64,000 nt of DNA from Polyangiaceae bacterium (GTDB lineage: Bacteria; Myxococcota_A; Polyangia; Polyangiales; Polyangiaceae). The stretch spans positions 1 to 64,000 of the forward strand of contig JAICUB010000040.1 of assembly GCA_025936045.1 (NCBI GenBank). The letters run 5' to 3'. Both the position numbers and the translations under genes were made by a program. The notes beneath the pieces are model-generated. The model made no database searches and was not told where the DNA came from. It saw nothing but the letters and a program-made list of their open reading frames with translations. Shown in pieces: positions 41,887-51,300 of the stretch (position 1 is its first letter; the number at the start of each line of letters is the position of its first letter).

Positions 41887-44613
41887 CTAGGGGCCGGGCT
41901 CGAGCGTGAGCTCGTTCAGCCTACCGCACTTGATGACGTACGAGCCGCCCGCGCCGATGAAGTCACCGGAGCCGTGGCCGAGGCGCACGAAGCGGATCCC
42001 GCACGAGGTCATGAGCGTCTGGTTCGTTTCGCCGTAGTCGATGCCGTGAACGAAGACGTGCGCCGAGGCGCTCGAATGCACGATGAGCGCGGCGCGATCG
42101 CGGGGCAGCTTGCTCACGTCGAAGGCGGGCGCGGCGACCGGGAGCACCGCCGGGGCCGCGCTCGCCGTCGGGCTCACCGTCCGGTCTGGTGCGGTCGCGC
42201 CGGCAGTCGCGGCGCTCGGCGCGCTCGGCGCGGGTTCGCTCCCGGCGGCGCTCGGAACCGCCGCGACGGCGAGCTTCGCTGCGTTCGCGACCGCGCTTGC
42301 GGCTCTCCCGACGCTCGGTGCGAGCGTGGCGACCGGCGCCTGCGTCACCGGCTGCTGCGCACGCGACGCCGTGTCGTCCGCACCGGAATGCGTCACGAGG
42401 GCGAGCCCCATGCCCACCGCCGTTGCGGCAATTGCCGCTAGGATGAACAAGAGTACGCCGCGCAGGTTCGTCTTCGGCGCGGGCGGCGGCTTCGAGCTCG
42501 TCTTTTTCGCTGCCGCGGGGGGGCGCGAGCTCGTCCGGCGCGGTACGGCCGGCGACGCCGGGGGCGCCGCCGACTGCAGCGTCTTCGAGATCGGATCCGG
42601 GTTCGACGCCGGCTGCTTCAGTGCTCCGAGCGGCAGCGTCTTGTCGATACTCAGCGGCCCCGCCGCCGCCTCCGTCGCTGCAAAGCGCTGTTCATTCGAT
42701 GCTGCATCGAGCTTCGGCGGCGGCTCGGTCGGGGCGAACGCCGCTGCGGCGGCGCGCTCGGGGCCGCGCGGTGGCGACGGCAGCGCTTCGGTGCGCGGCG
42801 AGTCCGGCAGACGCTCGGGCGACGGCAACGGCTCGGTGCGCGGGGACCTCGCTTCCGGGTCCTCGACCTGCAAATCCGCCGTTGCGCTCCGCTCTTGCGT
42901 CACGACGGGCGGCGCGGGCGAGGCGGGCTTCGGCGCTTCGGGCGCCAGCAAACTCGGCTGTGAGGGGCGCACGGCCGTCTTCGCGTCCGACTCCCAATCC
43001 TCGGCGTGCGGCACGAACGCCGGAGGGCTCACGGGCGCCACGGCGTCTGCCGACATGATCAGCGTGCCGAGCGGCGTTTTCCCTGCGGGCAGCGGTCGCG
43101 CCGGCGCGGCTTTCGCAGCGGGCATCTTGGGCTCCGGCATCGGAACGGGAGGAAGACTGATGGTCGGCTCGAGCGGCGCCGGCAGCGACGCCGGCGGCGA
43201 ATCGGCGAGCGCGCTCGCGGCGTTCAGCGCGAACTCGCTCGGGCGCTCCTCGCGCACGCCGAGCGTGTCCGGATCGATCGTGACCGGGCGCGTGCCGACC
43301 TCGGTGAGCGTCTGCTCGTCGAGGGTCGCCGCAAGCAGCTCACCCACGTCGCTGCCCTCGTTGACGGCGGCCTGCACCGCGACCGGCAACGGCGCGACCA
43401 CCGATTCGATGCTGACCGTCGCCGGCACGGCGAGCTGCACCTCTCTACCGCCGAGCTCGGGCAGCGCGAGTGTCGGCTGGCTCGCAGTGCGCGGCTTCGG
43501 CGGGGCGAGCGATTCGCTCGTGCTCGCGGCCTGGATCAGCTCGGAGCACGTCTTGGTCCAGCGCGCGAGCTCGGCTTCGGGCCCCCTGAGCTTCACGCTG
43601 AATCCAGGCGGGGCGCTCGCAATTGCGCCGGATCCGAAGGCAAATCGTCGCGCGACCTTGCCGAGCAGCCGCACGCGCTCGTCGCGGTTCGGCAGCCGGA
43701 GCTCCACCTCGACGTCCTCGGTCGGGCAGGGAAGCAGGCTTCGCACGTAGAGTCCGCTCGGGCTCGCGTCGTAGCTGAAGCCGTATTCGTCGGCGTCGCC
43801 GCCCTGCGCGCGAAACGCGACGGGCGTCGCGTAGAGCGCGCGCCACTCGCGCCGGCGCGGGCCCTTCGAGAAGACGAGCTCATTGGCGAGGAACAAGACG
43901 TCCTCGGGCGCGCCCGCCGTGCTCGTCACCGCCACCCGGTCGAGCCCGGTCAGCGACGCCGCGAGGCGCTGCGTGCTGCGGGCCTCCACGGTCACGATCC
44001 ACGTCGGCAGCGCGCCCGCGCGCGCGGCATTCTCGATGATGCGCCGGGGATCGCCGAGGGCGGCGCTGATGACGACCAGCCGCGTTTCGGCTTGCGAGGC
44101 GTAGAGCTCGACCGCTCCCCGATCCACCGCGAACTTCACGTCGTACCCGGCGTGCGACAGCACGCGCCCGACGAGCGCCCGGCGCTGCGTCGTGGCCTCG
44201 GCGACCACGGCCTGGCCGAAGCCCGTCGTATCGGGGGGCGCCGTGTCCCGCAGCACCTGCAACCGTCGTTCGAGCGGCATCCGCGCCCCGAGCGGCACGA
44301 GATCGTCCGCGCCCCAGGCGAACACCCGCGCGAAGCCGAGCTCGTTCGGGTGCCGCGACATCCCGATGACGGGCACGCTCCTCAAGCGCTCGGTCCCCCG
44401 CGCGCGCTTGCAAAACTGTTCGGCTCCGAGCGTCGCCATATCGACGAGCACCGCGAGCGCCCCGTCGCGTTCGAGCTCGACGAAGGCGCGAGCCGGCTCG
44501 CGCGTCAGCAAGAGTTCGAGCCCTACGGCACGAACCGCGGCATCGAGCGAGGACATCAGCTCTCCCGCCAGGTTACCGAGGGCGATGACTCGCCGGTCCG
44601 CGTTGGACAACAC
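41887..44613 (-). CDS. Large PilZ protein with receiver-like domains, linker and transmembrane segment
   Basis: 908 residues. Two receiver-like alpha/beta regions at about 8-120 and 130-245 lack a convincing phospho-acceptor set. A PilZ-like domain follows at about 255-365 (R-R-E-W-R-A-L-Y, S-P-S-G-L-Y-V-R, V-E-L-R-L-P). A very long Pro/Ala/Ser/Glu linker covers about 370-730. A transmembrane helix lies near 735-757 (G-V-L-L-F-I-L-A-A-I-A-A-T-A-V), and a C-terminal extracytoplasmic part ends in a small Cys-containing beta domain. PilZ domains bind c-di-GMP through R-x-x-x-R and D/N-x-S-x-x-G. Here the first is only partly recognisable. It is divergent from the ACT-domain gene. Confidence 0.72.
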   Translation of the reverse strand: MLSNADRRVIALGNLAGELMSSLDAAVRAVGLELLLTREPARAFVELERDGALAVLVDMATLGAEQFCKRARGTERLRSVPVIGMSRHPNELGFARVFAWGADDLVPLGARMPLERRLQVLRDTAPPDTTGFGQAVVAEATTQRRALVGRVLSHAGYDVKFAVDRGAVELYASQAETRLVVISAALGDPRRIIENAARAGALPTWIVTVEARSTQRLAASLTGLDRVAVTSTAGAPEDVLFLANELVFSKGPRRREWRALYATPVAFRAQGGDADEYGFSYDASPSGLYVRSLLPCPTEDVEVELRLPNRDERVRLLGKVARRFAFGSGAIASAPPGFSVKLRGPEAELARWTKTCSELIQAASTSESLAPPKPRTASQPTLALPELGGREVQLAVPATVSIESVVAPLPVAVQAAVNEGSDVGELLAATLDEQTLTEVGTRPVTIDPDTLGVREERPSEFALNAASALADSPPASLPAPLEPTISLPPVPMPEPKMPAAKAAPARPLPAGKTPLGTLIMSADAVAPVSPPAFVPHAEDWESDAKTAVRPSQPSLLAPEAPKPASPAPPVVTQERSATADLQVEDPEARSPRTEPLPSPERLPDSPRTEALPSPPRGPERAAAAAFAPTEPPPKLDAASNEQRFAATEAAAGPLSIDKTLPLGALKQPASNPDPISKTLQSAAPPASPAVPRRTSSRPPAAAKKTSSKPPPAPKTNLRGVLLFILAAIAATAVGMGLALVTHSGADDTASRAQQPVTQAPVATLAPSVGRAASAVANAAKLAVAAVPSAAGSEPAPSAPSAATAGATAPDRTVSPTASAAPAVLPVAAPAFDVSKLPRDRAALIVHSSASAHVFVHGIDYGETNQTLMTSCGIRFVRLGHGSGDFIGAGGSYVIKCGRLNELTLEPGP

Positions 44614-44687
44614 GCGGGACTTTACGAGGTGCGTGAAGGTGGGAGCAACCTGCCGCTACAAATGTGCCCGCAAAGTGCGTGAAACAC

Positions 44688-44707
44688 GCAGGAAGCATGC
44701 CTCCTGC
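44688..44707. promoter_or_regulatory. 20-bp near-perfect palindrome before the ACT-domain gene
   Basis: Arms GCAGGAAGCA and TGCCTCCTGC are complementary at 9 of 10 pairs. It ends 12 nt before the ATG at 44720 and lies between divergent genes. It could be an operator, or in RNA a hairpin masking the ribosome site. Confidence 0.45.
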
Positions 44708-44719
44708 TCCTATACGTCC

Positions 44720-45268
44720 ATGCTCGACGTGGCTCGGGTCACGGGCCCTTCGGCCCAGGTCGTGGAGGTTTCTCCGGGGGTAACCCGCGTGGAGCTTGCT
44801 GGGGAGCTTCCGCTCGGTTGGTGCGGCAACCTGGCGGGAGCACTTTCACGCCGGGGGCTCTCGATCCTGCGCGGCAACGCGGATCGCCAGGGAGCACGCT
44901 GGCACGTCGTGCTCGAGGTCTCCTCCGAGCACGGCACCGAGCCGCGGGAGCTCGACTTCTACGAGCTCGCGGGCGAACCGAACCCCGAGCCGCAGGGCCC
45001 GCCACGACTCGATTCTTTCGTGCTCGACGTGCCGCGCCGAAGCGCCTCGGTGGAGCTCACCGTGCGTGGCCCCGACCGTCGCGGCTTTCTCGCCGCCTTG
45101 CTCGAACGCCTCGCCGCGCTCGGGCTCTTTCCGGCGCGCATCAGCGTCGAAACGGTGCACGGCATGGCCGCCGACACCTTCTGGCTCCAGGCCGACGGAG
45201 GCCAGGCTCCCGCGGAGAAGACGCTCGGGGCCCTGCGCGAATTTTTGCGCAGCACCACGAGCCGCTAA
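44720..45268 (+). CDS. ACT-domain protein
   Basis: 182 residues. The N-terminal part (about 1-90) looks like a divergent ACT or similar beta-alpha fold (V-E-V-S-P-G-V-T-R-V-E-L-A-G). The C-terminal ACT domain at about 110-180 is clear: V-E-L-T-V-R-G-P-D-R-R-G-F-L-A-A-L-L-E-R-L-A, then I-S-V-E-T. ACT domains bind amino acids or regulate enzymes, and two in tandem resemble the GlnD-like or GcvR-like regulators. No enzyme domain is attached. The ATG at 44720 is chosen because upstream in-frame sequence shadows the PilZ gene and promoter region. It is a single gene, ending before a strong convergent hairpin. Confidence 0.75.
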   Translation: MLDVARVTGPSAQVVEVSPGVTRVELAGELPLGWCGNLAGALSRRGLSILRGNADRQGARWHVVLEVSSEHGTEPRELDFYELAGEPNPEPQGPPRLDSFVLDVPRRSASVELTVRGPDRRGFLAALLERLAALGLFPARISVETVHGMAADTFWLQADGGQAPAEKTLGALREFLRSTTSR

Positions 45269-45394
45269 CGCCCGGCCCGTCTTTTTCGTGAGCAGGCGCA
45301 GCCCCACGTCGCCTTCACACCCATGACCCGCGCCCCCCGGCGCAGCCGAAAGTACGGGGTGAGACGCGGCCGGAGTGCGAGAGCACCGGGACTT

Positions 45395-45436
45395 CGCGTG
45401 CCACGCGCGCCCCACAATCAGCGCGCGTGGCACGCG
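45395..45436. terminator. Long perfect hairpin between convergent genes
   Basis: A 16-bp perfectly complementary stem (45395-45410 with 45421-45436) closes a 10-nt loop. It ends 1 nt beyond the stop codon of the HemW-type gene and about 130 bp past the ACT gene stop. It is probably a transcript-end or 3'-stabilising structure for the minus-strand gene and possibly both. No U-tract follows. Confidence 0.55.
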
Positions 45437-45437
45437 T

Positions 45438-46637
45438 TCACAGGAGCTCGCGCACGACGCCGTCGGCGAAGAGCCATGCGCTCTTCGGGATGCGCAGCGT
45501 GTCACCTTCGCGCACGAGGCGGCCTGCCCGTACGAGACGTTCGGCTGTCTTTTCGCGCTCGTGCGTCAAGCCCGCTGCACCCGTCTCGCGTTCGGCGCGC
45601 GCGAGGTCGACGCCTTCCGCGAGCCGCAAGCCGAGCATCAAGCGCTCGCGGAGCGCCGTCTCGGCGTCGACCGCCTCCGCATCGCTCACGAGCTCGGAGA
45701 TTTCCCAGAGCGGCGCCGTTGCGCTCGCCGTGAGATAGCGCTCGGGCGCTGGTGCGTTGCGGTAGCGCAAGAGGGCGCCCGCGCGCGGTACCGTGCCCCA
45801 CGCGCCCGTACCGAGCCCGAGGTACGGCTGCCCGCGCCAAATCGCGAGATTGTGCGCGGCATAGTGGCGCTCGCGCGCAAAGTTCGAGATCTCGTACTGC
45901 TCGAAGCCGGCGTCTTCGAGCGCGCGCCCGACGACCTCGAACGAGCGCGCGACGAGCTCCTCTTCGAGCAGCGGTAACTTGCCGGCTTTCGCCAGCGCGC
46001 CGAAGCGCGTGCCAGGCTCGATCGTGAGCGCATACGCCGACAGGTGCGTCGGTCCGAGCTCCGCGATCGCGAGCGCTTCACGCCGCGCGACTTCGGGCGA
46101 CTCCCCGGCCACCCCGAAGATCAAGTCGGCCGACACTCGGGCAAACCCTGCCCGGAGCGCGGTGCGGACGGCCCCGAGCGCGCCTTCGGCATCGTGCAGT
46201 CGTCCCAAAAAGCCGAGCCGTTCGCGCTCGAGTCCTTGTACGCCGAGGCTCACTCGATTGACCCCGGCGTCCAAAAGCTCCGCCGCGCGCCGCTCGTCGA
46301 AGCTCGACGGATTGCACTCCGCCGTCACCTCGACTGCGTCACCCGGAAAGGCGGCTCTGATCGCCGCGAGAACCCGCCCGAGCTCTTTCGGCTCCCACAA
46401 GGACGGCGTGCCTCCGCCGAAAAACACGCTCGTCAGCGTGTGCCCGTCGAGCTCCGCCGCGCGCCGTTCGAGCTCGCGCAGCATCGCGTCCGCGTACGCG
46501 CGGTGCGGGATCGCGCTCCGTTCGGCGGCGAGGCTGAAAAAGTCGCAATACGGGCACTTTGCCAGGCACCACGGGAAGTGCACGTACACGCCGAGCGGCT
46601 TCGAGCTCACGCGACGGGCCCTAGCACGAAGCGACAC
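45438..46637 (-). CDS. hemW: Radical SAM HemW-type heme chaperone / coproporphyrinogen oxidase-like protein
   Basis: 399 residues. The radical-SAM cluster motif C-L-A-K-C-P-Y-C lies at about 24-31 with the extra Cys-Asp-Phe (C-D-F-F) typical of HemN/HemW. Also seen are F-F-G-G-G-T-P-S at about 72-79, E-C-N-P, the L-G-V-Q segment, and the C-terminal HemN-like domain. It opens V-Y-V-H-F-P-W-C without the extra N-terminal residues of HemN, so it belongs to the HemW group, which binds and delivers heme rather than oxidising coproporphyrinogen. It lies 45 bp downstream of the tolC-like gene on the same strand, which may be incidental. Confidence 0.88.
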   Translation of the reverse strand: MSLRARARRVSSKPLGVYVHFPWCLAKCPYCDFFSLAAERSAIPHRAYADAMLRELERRAAELDGHTLTSVFFGGGTPSLWEPKELGRVLAAIRAAFPGDAVEVTAECNPSSFDERRAAELLDAGVNRVSLGVQGLERERLGFLGRLHDAEGALGAVRTALRAGFARVSADLIFGVAGESPEVARREALAIAELGPTHLSAYALTIEPGTRFGALAKAGKLPLLEEELVARSFEVVGRALEDAGFEQYEISNFARERHYAAHNLAIWRGQPYLGLGTGAWGTVPRAGALLRYRNAPAPERYLTASATAPLWEISELVSDAEAVDAETALRERLMLGLRLAEGVDLARAERETGAAGLTHEREKTAERLVRAGRLVREGDTLRIPKSAWLFADGVVRELL

Positions 46638-46682
46638 GGCGCGCGCGTCGACCCGCGGCGCGCGACCGTTCGAGGGAGTCGT

Positions 46683-48305
46683 TCAGCGTTCCGTGCCGTT
46701 GCCCGCGGGCGGCGCCGCGTCGCGGCCGAGCGCATGGTTCAGCTGCACGAGCGCGATGCGCGCGCTGATGTACGAATCGGCGAGCGCGATGCGCGCGTTC
46801 GTGAGGGCCGTCTCGGCGTCGGTGAGCTCGACGTTCGTCCCGCGGCCGGCACGAAAGAGCTCGGTGCGCACGCGATAGCTCTCTTCGGCAGACGTGAGCT
46901 GCGTCGTCGCCACGTTGATCGAGTAACGCGCCGTCTCGGCGGAACGAAGCGCTTGCTCGATCTCCACCTTGATGCCGTCGCCAACGGCCCGACGCTGGGC
47001 CAATAGCTCTTCGGCCTTCACGTCGGCCGTGGCCGCCGTCGCGTTGTTCGACGGGATCGCCGTGGGCGTCCAGCTCAAGACGAGGCCTGCCTGCCAGCTC
47101 TCGTGGAACTTCCCGTCGGGGATGAAGTAGCGCTGGTTCGGGTTCGCGTAGGTCGCCGCCGCCTGACCGTCGAGGCGTGGATAATTACCGATGCGCGCCG
47201 ACTTCGCCTGTTCGCGAGCCGCGCCGGACGCAGCGTCGAGGCTCTTCACTTCGGCGCGCTTCGCGAGGGCTTCGCGCAGGCCCGCTTCCGAGCTCGGTAG
47301 CTGCGCGAGCTCCGGCGCCTCGACGAAAACCTCTTCGCCGATCGCGTGCTCTTGCCCGGGCGGCAGGCCCATCGCTACGTCGAGCTGGGCGGCCGCGACG
47401 GCGGTGTTGTTGCGCGCCATTTGGAGCTCTAGCATCGCGTTCGCGACGTCGGCCTGCGTGCGAAGCACGTCGGCTTTCGACGCGAGACCGGCCGCAAAGC
47501 TGTTTTGCGTGTCGCGCTGGTGGCCCTGTGCTTGCTCGAGCGCTTGATTGGCGATGACGACCTGCGTCTGTTGCCGAACCCAGGTGTAGTACGCGACGCG
47601 AGCGTCGCGCGCGACCGAAGCGAACGTCGCATTACGATCGAAGGCGGCGGCGTCGCGCTGCTTCGAGGCGCCGGCCACGCCGTGCGACACTTTGAATACG
47701 TAGTCCGAGATCGGCACCTGGAGCGCCGCATCGAAGGACCAGGCATTTTCTGGGAATTTCACGGGCGAGATCACGATGGGCTGCCCCGCGACGATACTCA
47801 ACGCGTCGGCGAACGCCGGCGGCAGAAACTGGACCGCGGCCACGTGCGACAGTCGCGTGTACGATGCGCTGAGCTTGAGCGTCGGCCAGTACGCGGCGTT
47901 CGCGGAATCGATGCCGCTCTCGGCTTCCTCGAGCGCCCTTTTCTTGGCTTCGATCGTCGCGTTCGTTTGCATGGCGCGGCGCGCGGCTTCATCCGACGTG
48001 AGCCCCTGGCCGGGGCCCGCCATATGAAGCCGGTCTTTGAGCTCTTGGATGGCTTGCGCCTTCTGCGCGTCGCTCACGCCCGTATCGATGATGGCCGCGT
48101 TTCCGCCCGTGCTCGCGGTAACGTTGGTCCCGGCAGCGGGCGGCGTCGCAGCAGCGCCAGGCCGTGCATTCGGTGCCGCAGGTGCAGCGGGTGCCGCTGG
48201 TGCTTTCGCGGGCTGAGCTTGCGCCGCGGCGCCGCGAGCGAGAAGGAGGAGGGCGAGCGGGAGCAGACCCCCGCCGCGGACGACTCGAACGCCTTTTGAG
48301 ACCAT
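46683..48305 (-). CDS. TolC-family outer-membrane efflux channel
   Basis: 540 residues. The signal peptide (about 1-28, ending A-R-G-A-A-A-Q-A) is followed by a Pro/Ala-rich segment to about 75, then two outer-membrane-efflux repeats of long helices and beta strands (about 90-520). Typical text is A-A-Y-W-P-T-L-K-L-S-A-S-Y near 135, Q-V-V-I-A-N-Q-A-L-E and A-G-L-A-S-K-A-D-V-L-R, and L-S-W-T-P-T. It is the outer channel of the tripartite pump encoded just upstream (42 bp from the RND gene). The extended Ala/Pro N-terminus is longer than in TolC itself. Confidence 0.9.
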   Translation of the reverse strand: MVSKGVRVVRGGGLLPLALLLLARGAAAQAQPAKAPAAPAAPAAPNARPGAAATPPAAGTNVTASTGGNAAIIDTGVSDAQKAQAIQELKDRLHMAGPGQGLTSDEAARRAMQTNATIEAKKRALEEAESGIDSANAAYWPTLKLSASYTRLSHVAAVQFLPPAFADALSIVAGQPIVISPVKFPENAWSFDAALQVPISDYVFKVSHGVAGASKQRDAAAFDRNATFASVARDARVAYYTWVRQQTQVVIANQALEQAQGHQRDTQNSFAAGLASKADVLRTQADVANAMLELQMARNNTAVAAAQLDVAMGLPPGQEHAIGEEVFVEAPELAQLPSSEAGLREALAKRAEVKSLDAASGAAREQAKSARIGNYPRLDGQAAATYANPNQRYFIPDGKFHESWQAGLVLSWTPTAIPSNNATAATADVKAEELLAQRRAVGDGIKVEIEQALRSAETARYSINVATTQLTSAEESYRVRTELFRAGRGTNVELTDAETALTNARIALADSYISARIALVQLNHALGRDAAPPAGNGTER

Positions 48306-48347
48306 GAAACAGTTCCTAGGTGTTGGGGACGTGTCGCCTGCGAGGAT

Positions 48348-51300
48348 TTACTCGGCCGACGACGCCGCTTGGTTCGGCGCCACACTCGGTCGGCCACGGC
48401 CGCCGGGCAAGAAGGCGCGAATCTTTTCTGCCATACGCGGCAGAGAGCGTTTAAGGTTCTCGATCGCGAGATAAAAGACGGGCACGACGATGAGCGAGAG
48501 CAACGTCGAGCTCACCACGCCGCCGATGACCGCGATGGCCATCGGCGCGCGAAACTCGCTGCCTTCGCCGTGGCTCGTCGCCGTCGGAAGCATGCCGAGC
48601 ACCATGGCGGCGCTCGTCATCAAGATGGGCCGCAAGCGCTCGGGGCCGGCCGTGACGATGGCTTGAAACGGGGTCATCCCGTGATCGCGCACGTGCACGA
48701 TCGCGCGATCGATCAGCAAAATCGCGTTCTTCGTCACGAGGCCCATGAGCAGGACGATGCCGATGAGCGCGCCCATCGCCATGGTGTTGTTCGTGAGAAA
48801 CAGGCCCACGACGCCGCCGACGAGCGCGAGCGGCAGCGTGAGCATGATGGTGAGGGGGTGCACGAAGCTCTCGAACTGCGACGCGAGCACGATGTAGATG
48901 AAAACGACGCCGAGGAGCAGCGCGATCGCCATGTTCTCGTTCGTTTCGTTCATCAGGCGGAGCTGCCCGTCGTAGGCGACCGAAATGCCCGGGCCGAGCT
49001 TCGCCTGCTTGATCGCGGGCTGAAACTCCTTCGCCACGTCACCCAGCGGCCGGCCGATGGGCGTCGCCCATAGCGTGATCTGCCGCTCGCGGTTCTCGCG
49101 CTCGATCACCTGCGGGCCTTCGCTGCGGTGGAAATTCGCGACGTCGGAGAGCTTCACGGGACCATGGTTCGTCTGGAGTGTGAGGTTCTTTAGGGCCTCT
49201 TCGTCCGCCCGGTAGTCCTCGCTCAAACGAACTCGGATCGGAATTTCATCGCCACCGGAGCGGAGGTTGCCGCTCTCGTCACCTTCCATGGCGGTTCTGA
49301 GGGCGAGCGCGACCTCCGAAACACTGAGCCCGCGATCGGCGGCCCGCTCGCGGTCGAGCTCCACCTCGAGTTCGGGCCGGCCCGGCGAGTAGCGCACCTG
49401 GATGTCCGAGACGCCGGGCGTCGCCTTCAGAATCTTCTCAATCGTGCCCGCGGCGGCTTCGATCTCGGGAAATTCGCTGCCCCGCACGTTGATCATGATG
49501 GGCGCTTCCGTCGCGGCGCCCTCGACGAACGGCGGGTCGGTGGCCGTCACTTTCGCGCCGGGAATCAGCTGGGCGGCGCGCCGGCCGGCCTCCTTGAGCG
49601 CTCCGATCGAGACGCTGCGCTCGGCCTTCGGCGTCGTCGCGATGCGCCAGCGGATCTTGTTCGGCTCGCCGTCCACGCCGACCGTCGAGGACAAAACCTG
49701 GATCTCCGGCGTCTTCAGGAGCTCGCTTTCGGCGATGGCCGACAAGCGCGACGTTTCGGCGAGCGCGGTCCCGGCGGGCAGCTCCGACTCGACGACGAAT
49801 TGGCTCCGGTCTTCCGAGTTCACGAACTCGGAACCCATGAGCGAGGTCACCCAGCCCATGAACACCATGCTGAGCACGGCGAACGCTCCGACCGCGAGCT
49901 TGTGACGGACGGCCCAGCCGAGCATCGCGGCGTAGGTCTCCTCGACCTGCCGGAAGGTCCACTCGAAGGGCGCCTTGAGCCAGTCGAACGCGCCCCGCTC
50001 GCCCTGCTTTTTCGCCTTCGAGAAGCGCGAGGAGAGCATCGGATCGAGCGTGAACGCGACGAACAGCGAGATGGCGACGGCCGCGGAGATCGTGATGCCG
50101 AATTGCCGGAAAAATTGCCCGACCATGCCCTTGACGAACGCGACCGGCAAGAAGACGGCGATGATCGTGAGCGTCGTCGCGAACACGCTGAGCGCCACCT
50201 CTTGCGTGCCGTCGAGCGCGGCTTGCATCGGCGGCTTGCCGCGCTCGATGTGCTTGAAGATGTTCTCGCGCACGACGACGGCGTCGTCGATTAGGAGACC
50301 GATCGCGAGCGAGAGCGCGAGCAGCGTCATCATGTTCAGCGTGAAGCCGAGCACGTACATCACGTAGAACGTGCCGATCACGCTCGTCGGCAGCGCCACC
50401 GCGCTGATCAGCGTCGAGCGCAGGTCCATCATGAACACGAGGATGACGAGCACGGCCATCAACGCACCGAGCACGATGTGGTGCTGCACGGACGAGAGCT
50501 CGACTTCGATGAAACGCGACTGATCGATGAGCAGCGCCGCCGACATGCCGGGCGGGAAGCTCTTCGTCAGCTCGGCGAGCTTTGCCTTCACGGAATGCGC
50601 GATTTCGACGGTGTTCTTCCCGGATTGCTTGCGCACGTCGAACGTCACCGCCTCGGTGCCGTTCACGCGCACGAGCGTCGTTTCGTCGGCGAAGCCGTCC
50701 ACGACGTTGGCGACGTCGCGCAGGCGCACGACCGAGCCGTCCTTGGCCGTCGCGACGATCACGTCGCGGATTTGGTCGACGTTCTTGAACTCGCCGACCG
50801 TGCGCACGGAGACTTCACGCGAGCCCTCGTCGTAGTGGCCCGCGGGGACGTTCAGGTTCTCGGCGCGCAGGCGGCCGACCACTTGCGCGAGCGGGATCGC
50901 GAGCGCGTCGAGCTTCGGCCGATCGAGCAGCACGCGGATCTCGCGCGTTTGCCCGCCGTTGATGTCGACGGCGGCGACGCCCTCCACCTGCTCGAGCGCG
51001 GGACGGATGACGTCGTGCGTGTAGTCGCGGACGTCCGCGAGCGAGCCCGGACCGCGCACGGTGTACGTCAGCACCGGCGAGGCCGAGACGTCGAAACGAT
51101 TGATAATCGGCTCTTTCGTCTCGTCGGGCAGCTTGTAGCGCACCTGCGAGACGCGCTCCCGCACCTCGGTCGCGGCGTCTTTCACGTCGACGCCGAGATT
51201 GAAGAGGACGAACACCATGGCCGAGCCCTCGCGCGAGAACGAGCGCACGCGGTCGATGCCGTTGATGCCGATGGTCGCGTCCTCGAGCGGCTTGGCGACG

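Noticed and set aside
45438..46637. Oxygen-independent coproporphyrinogen oxidase HemN
   Set aside because: The N-terminal extension and extra motifs of HemN are missing. The length and start fit the HemW group.
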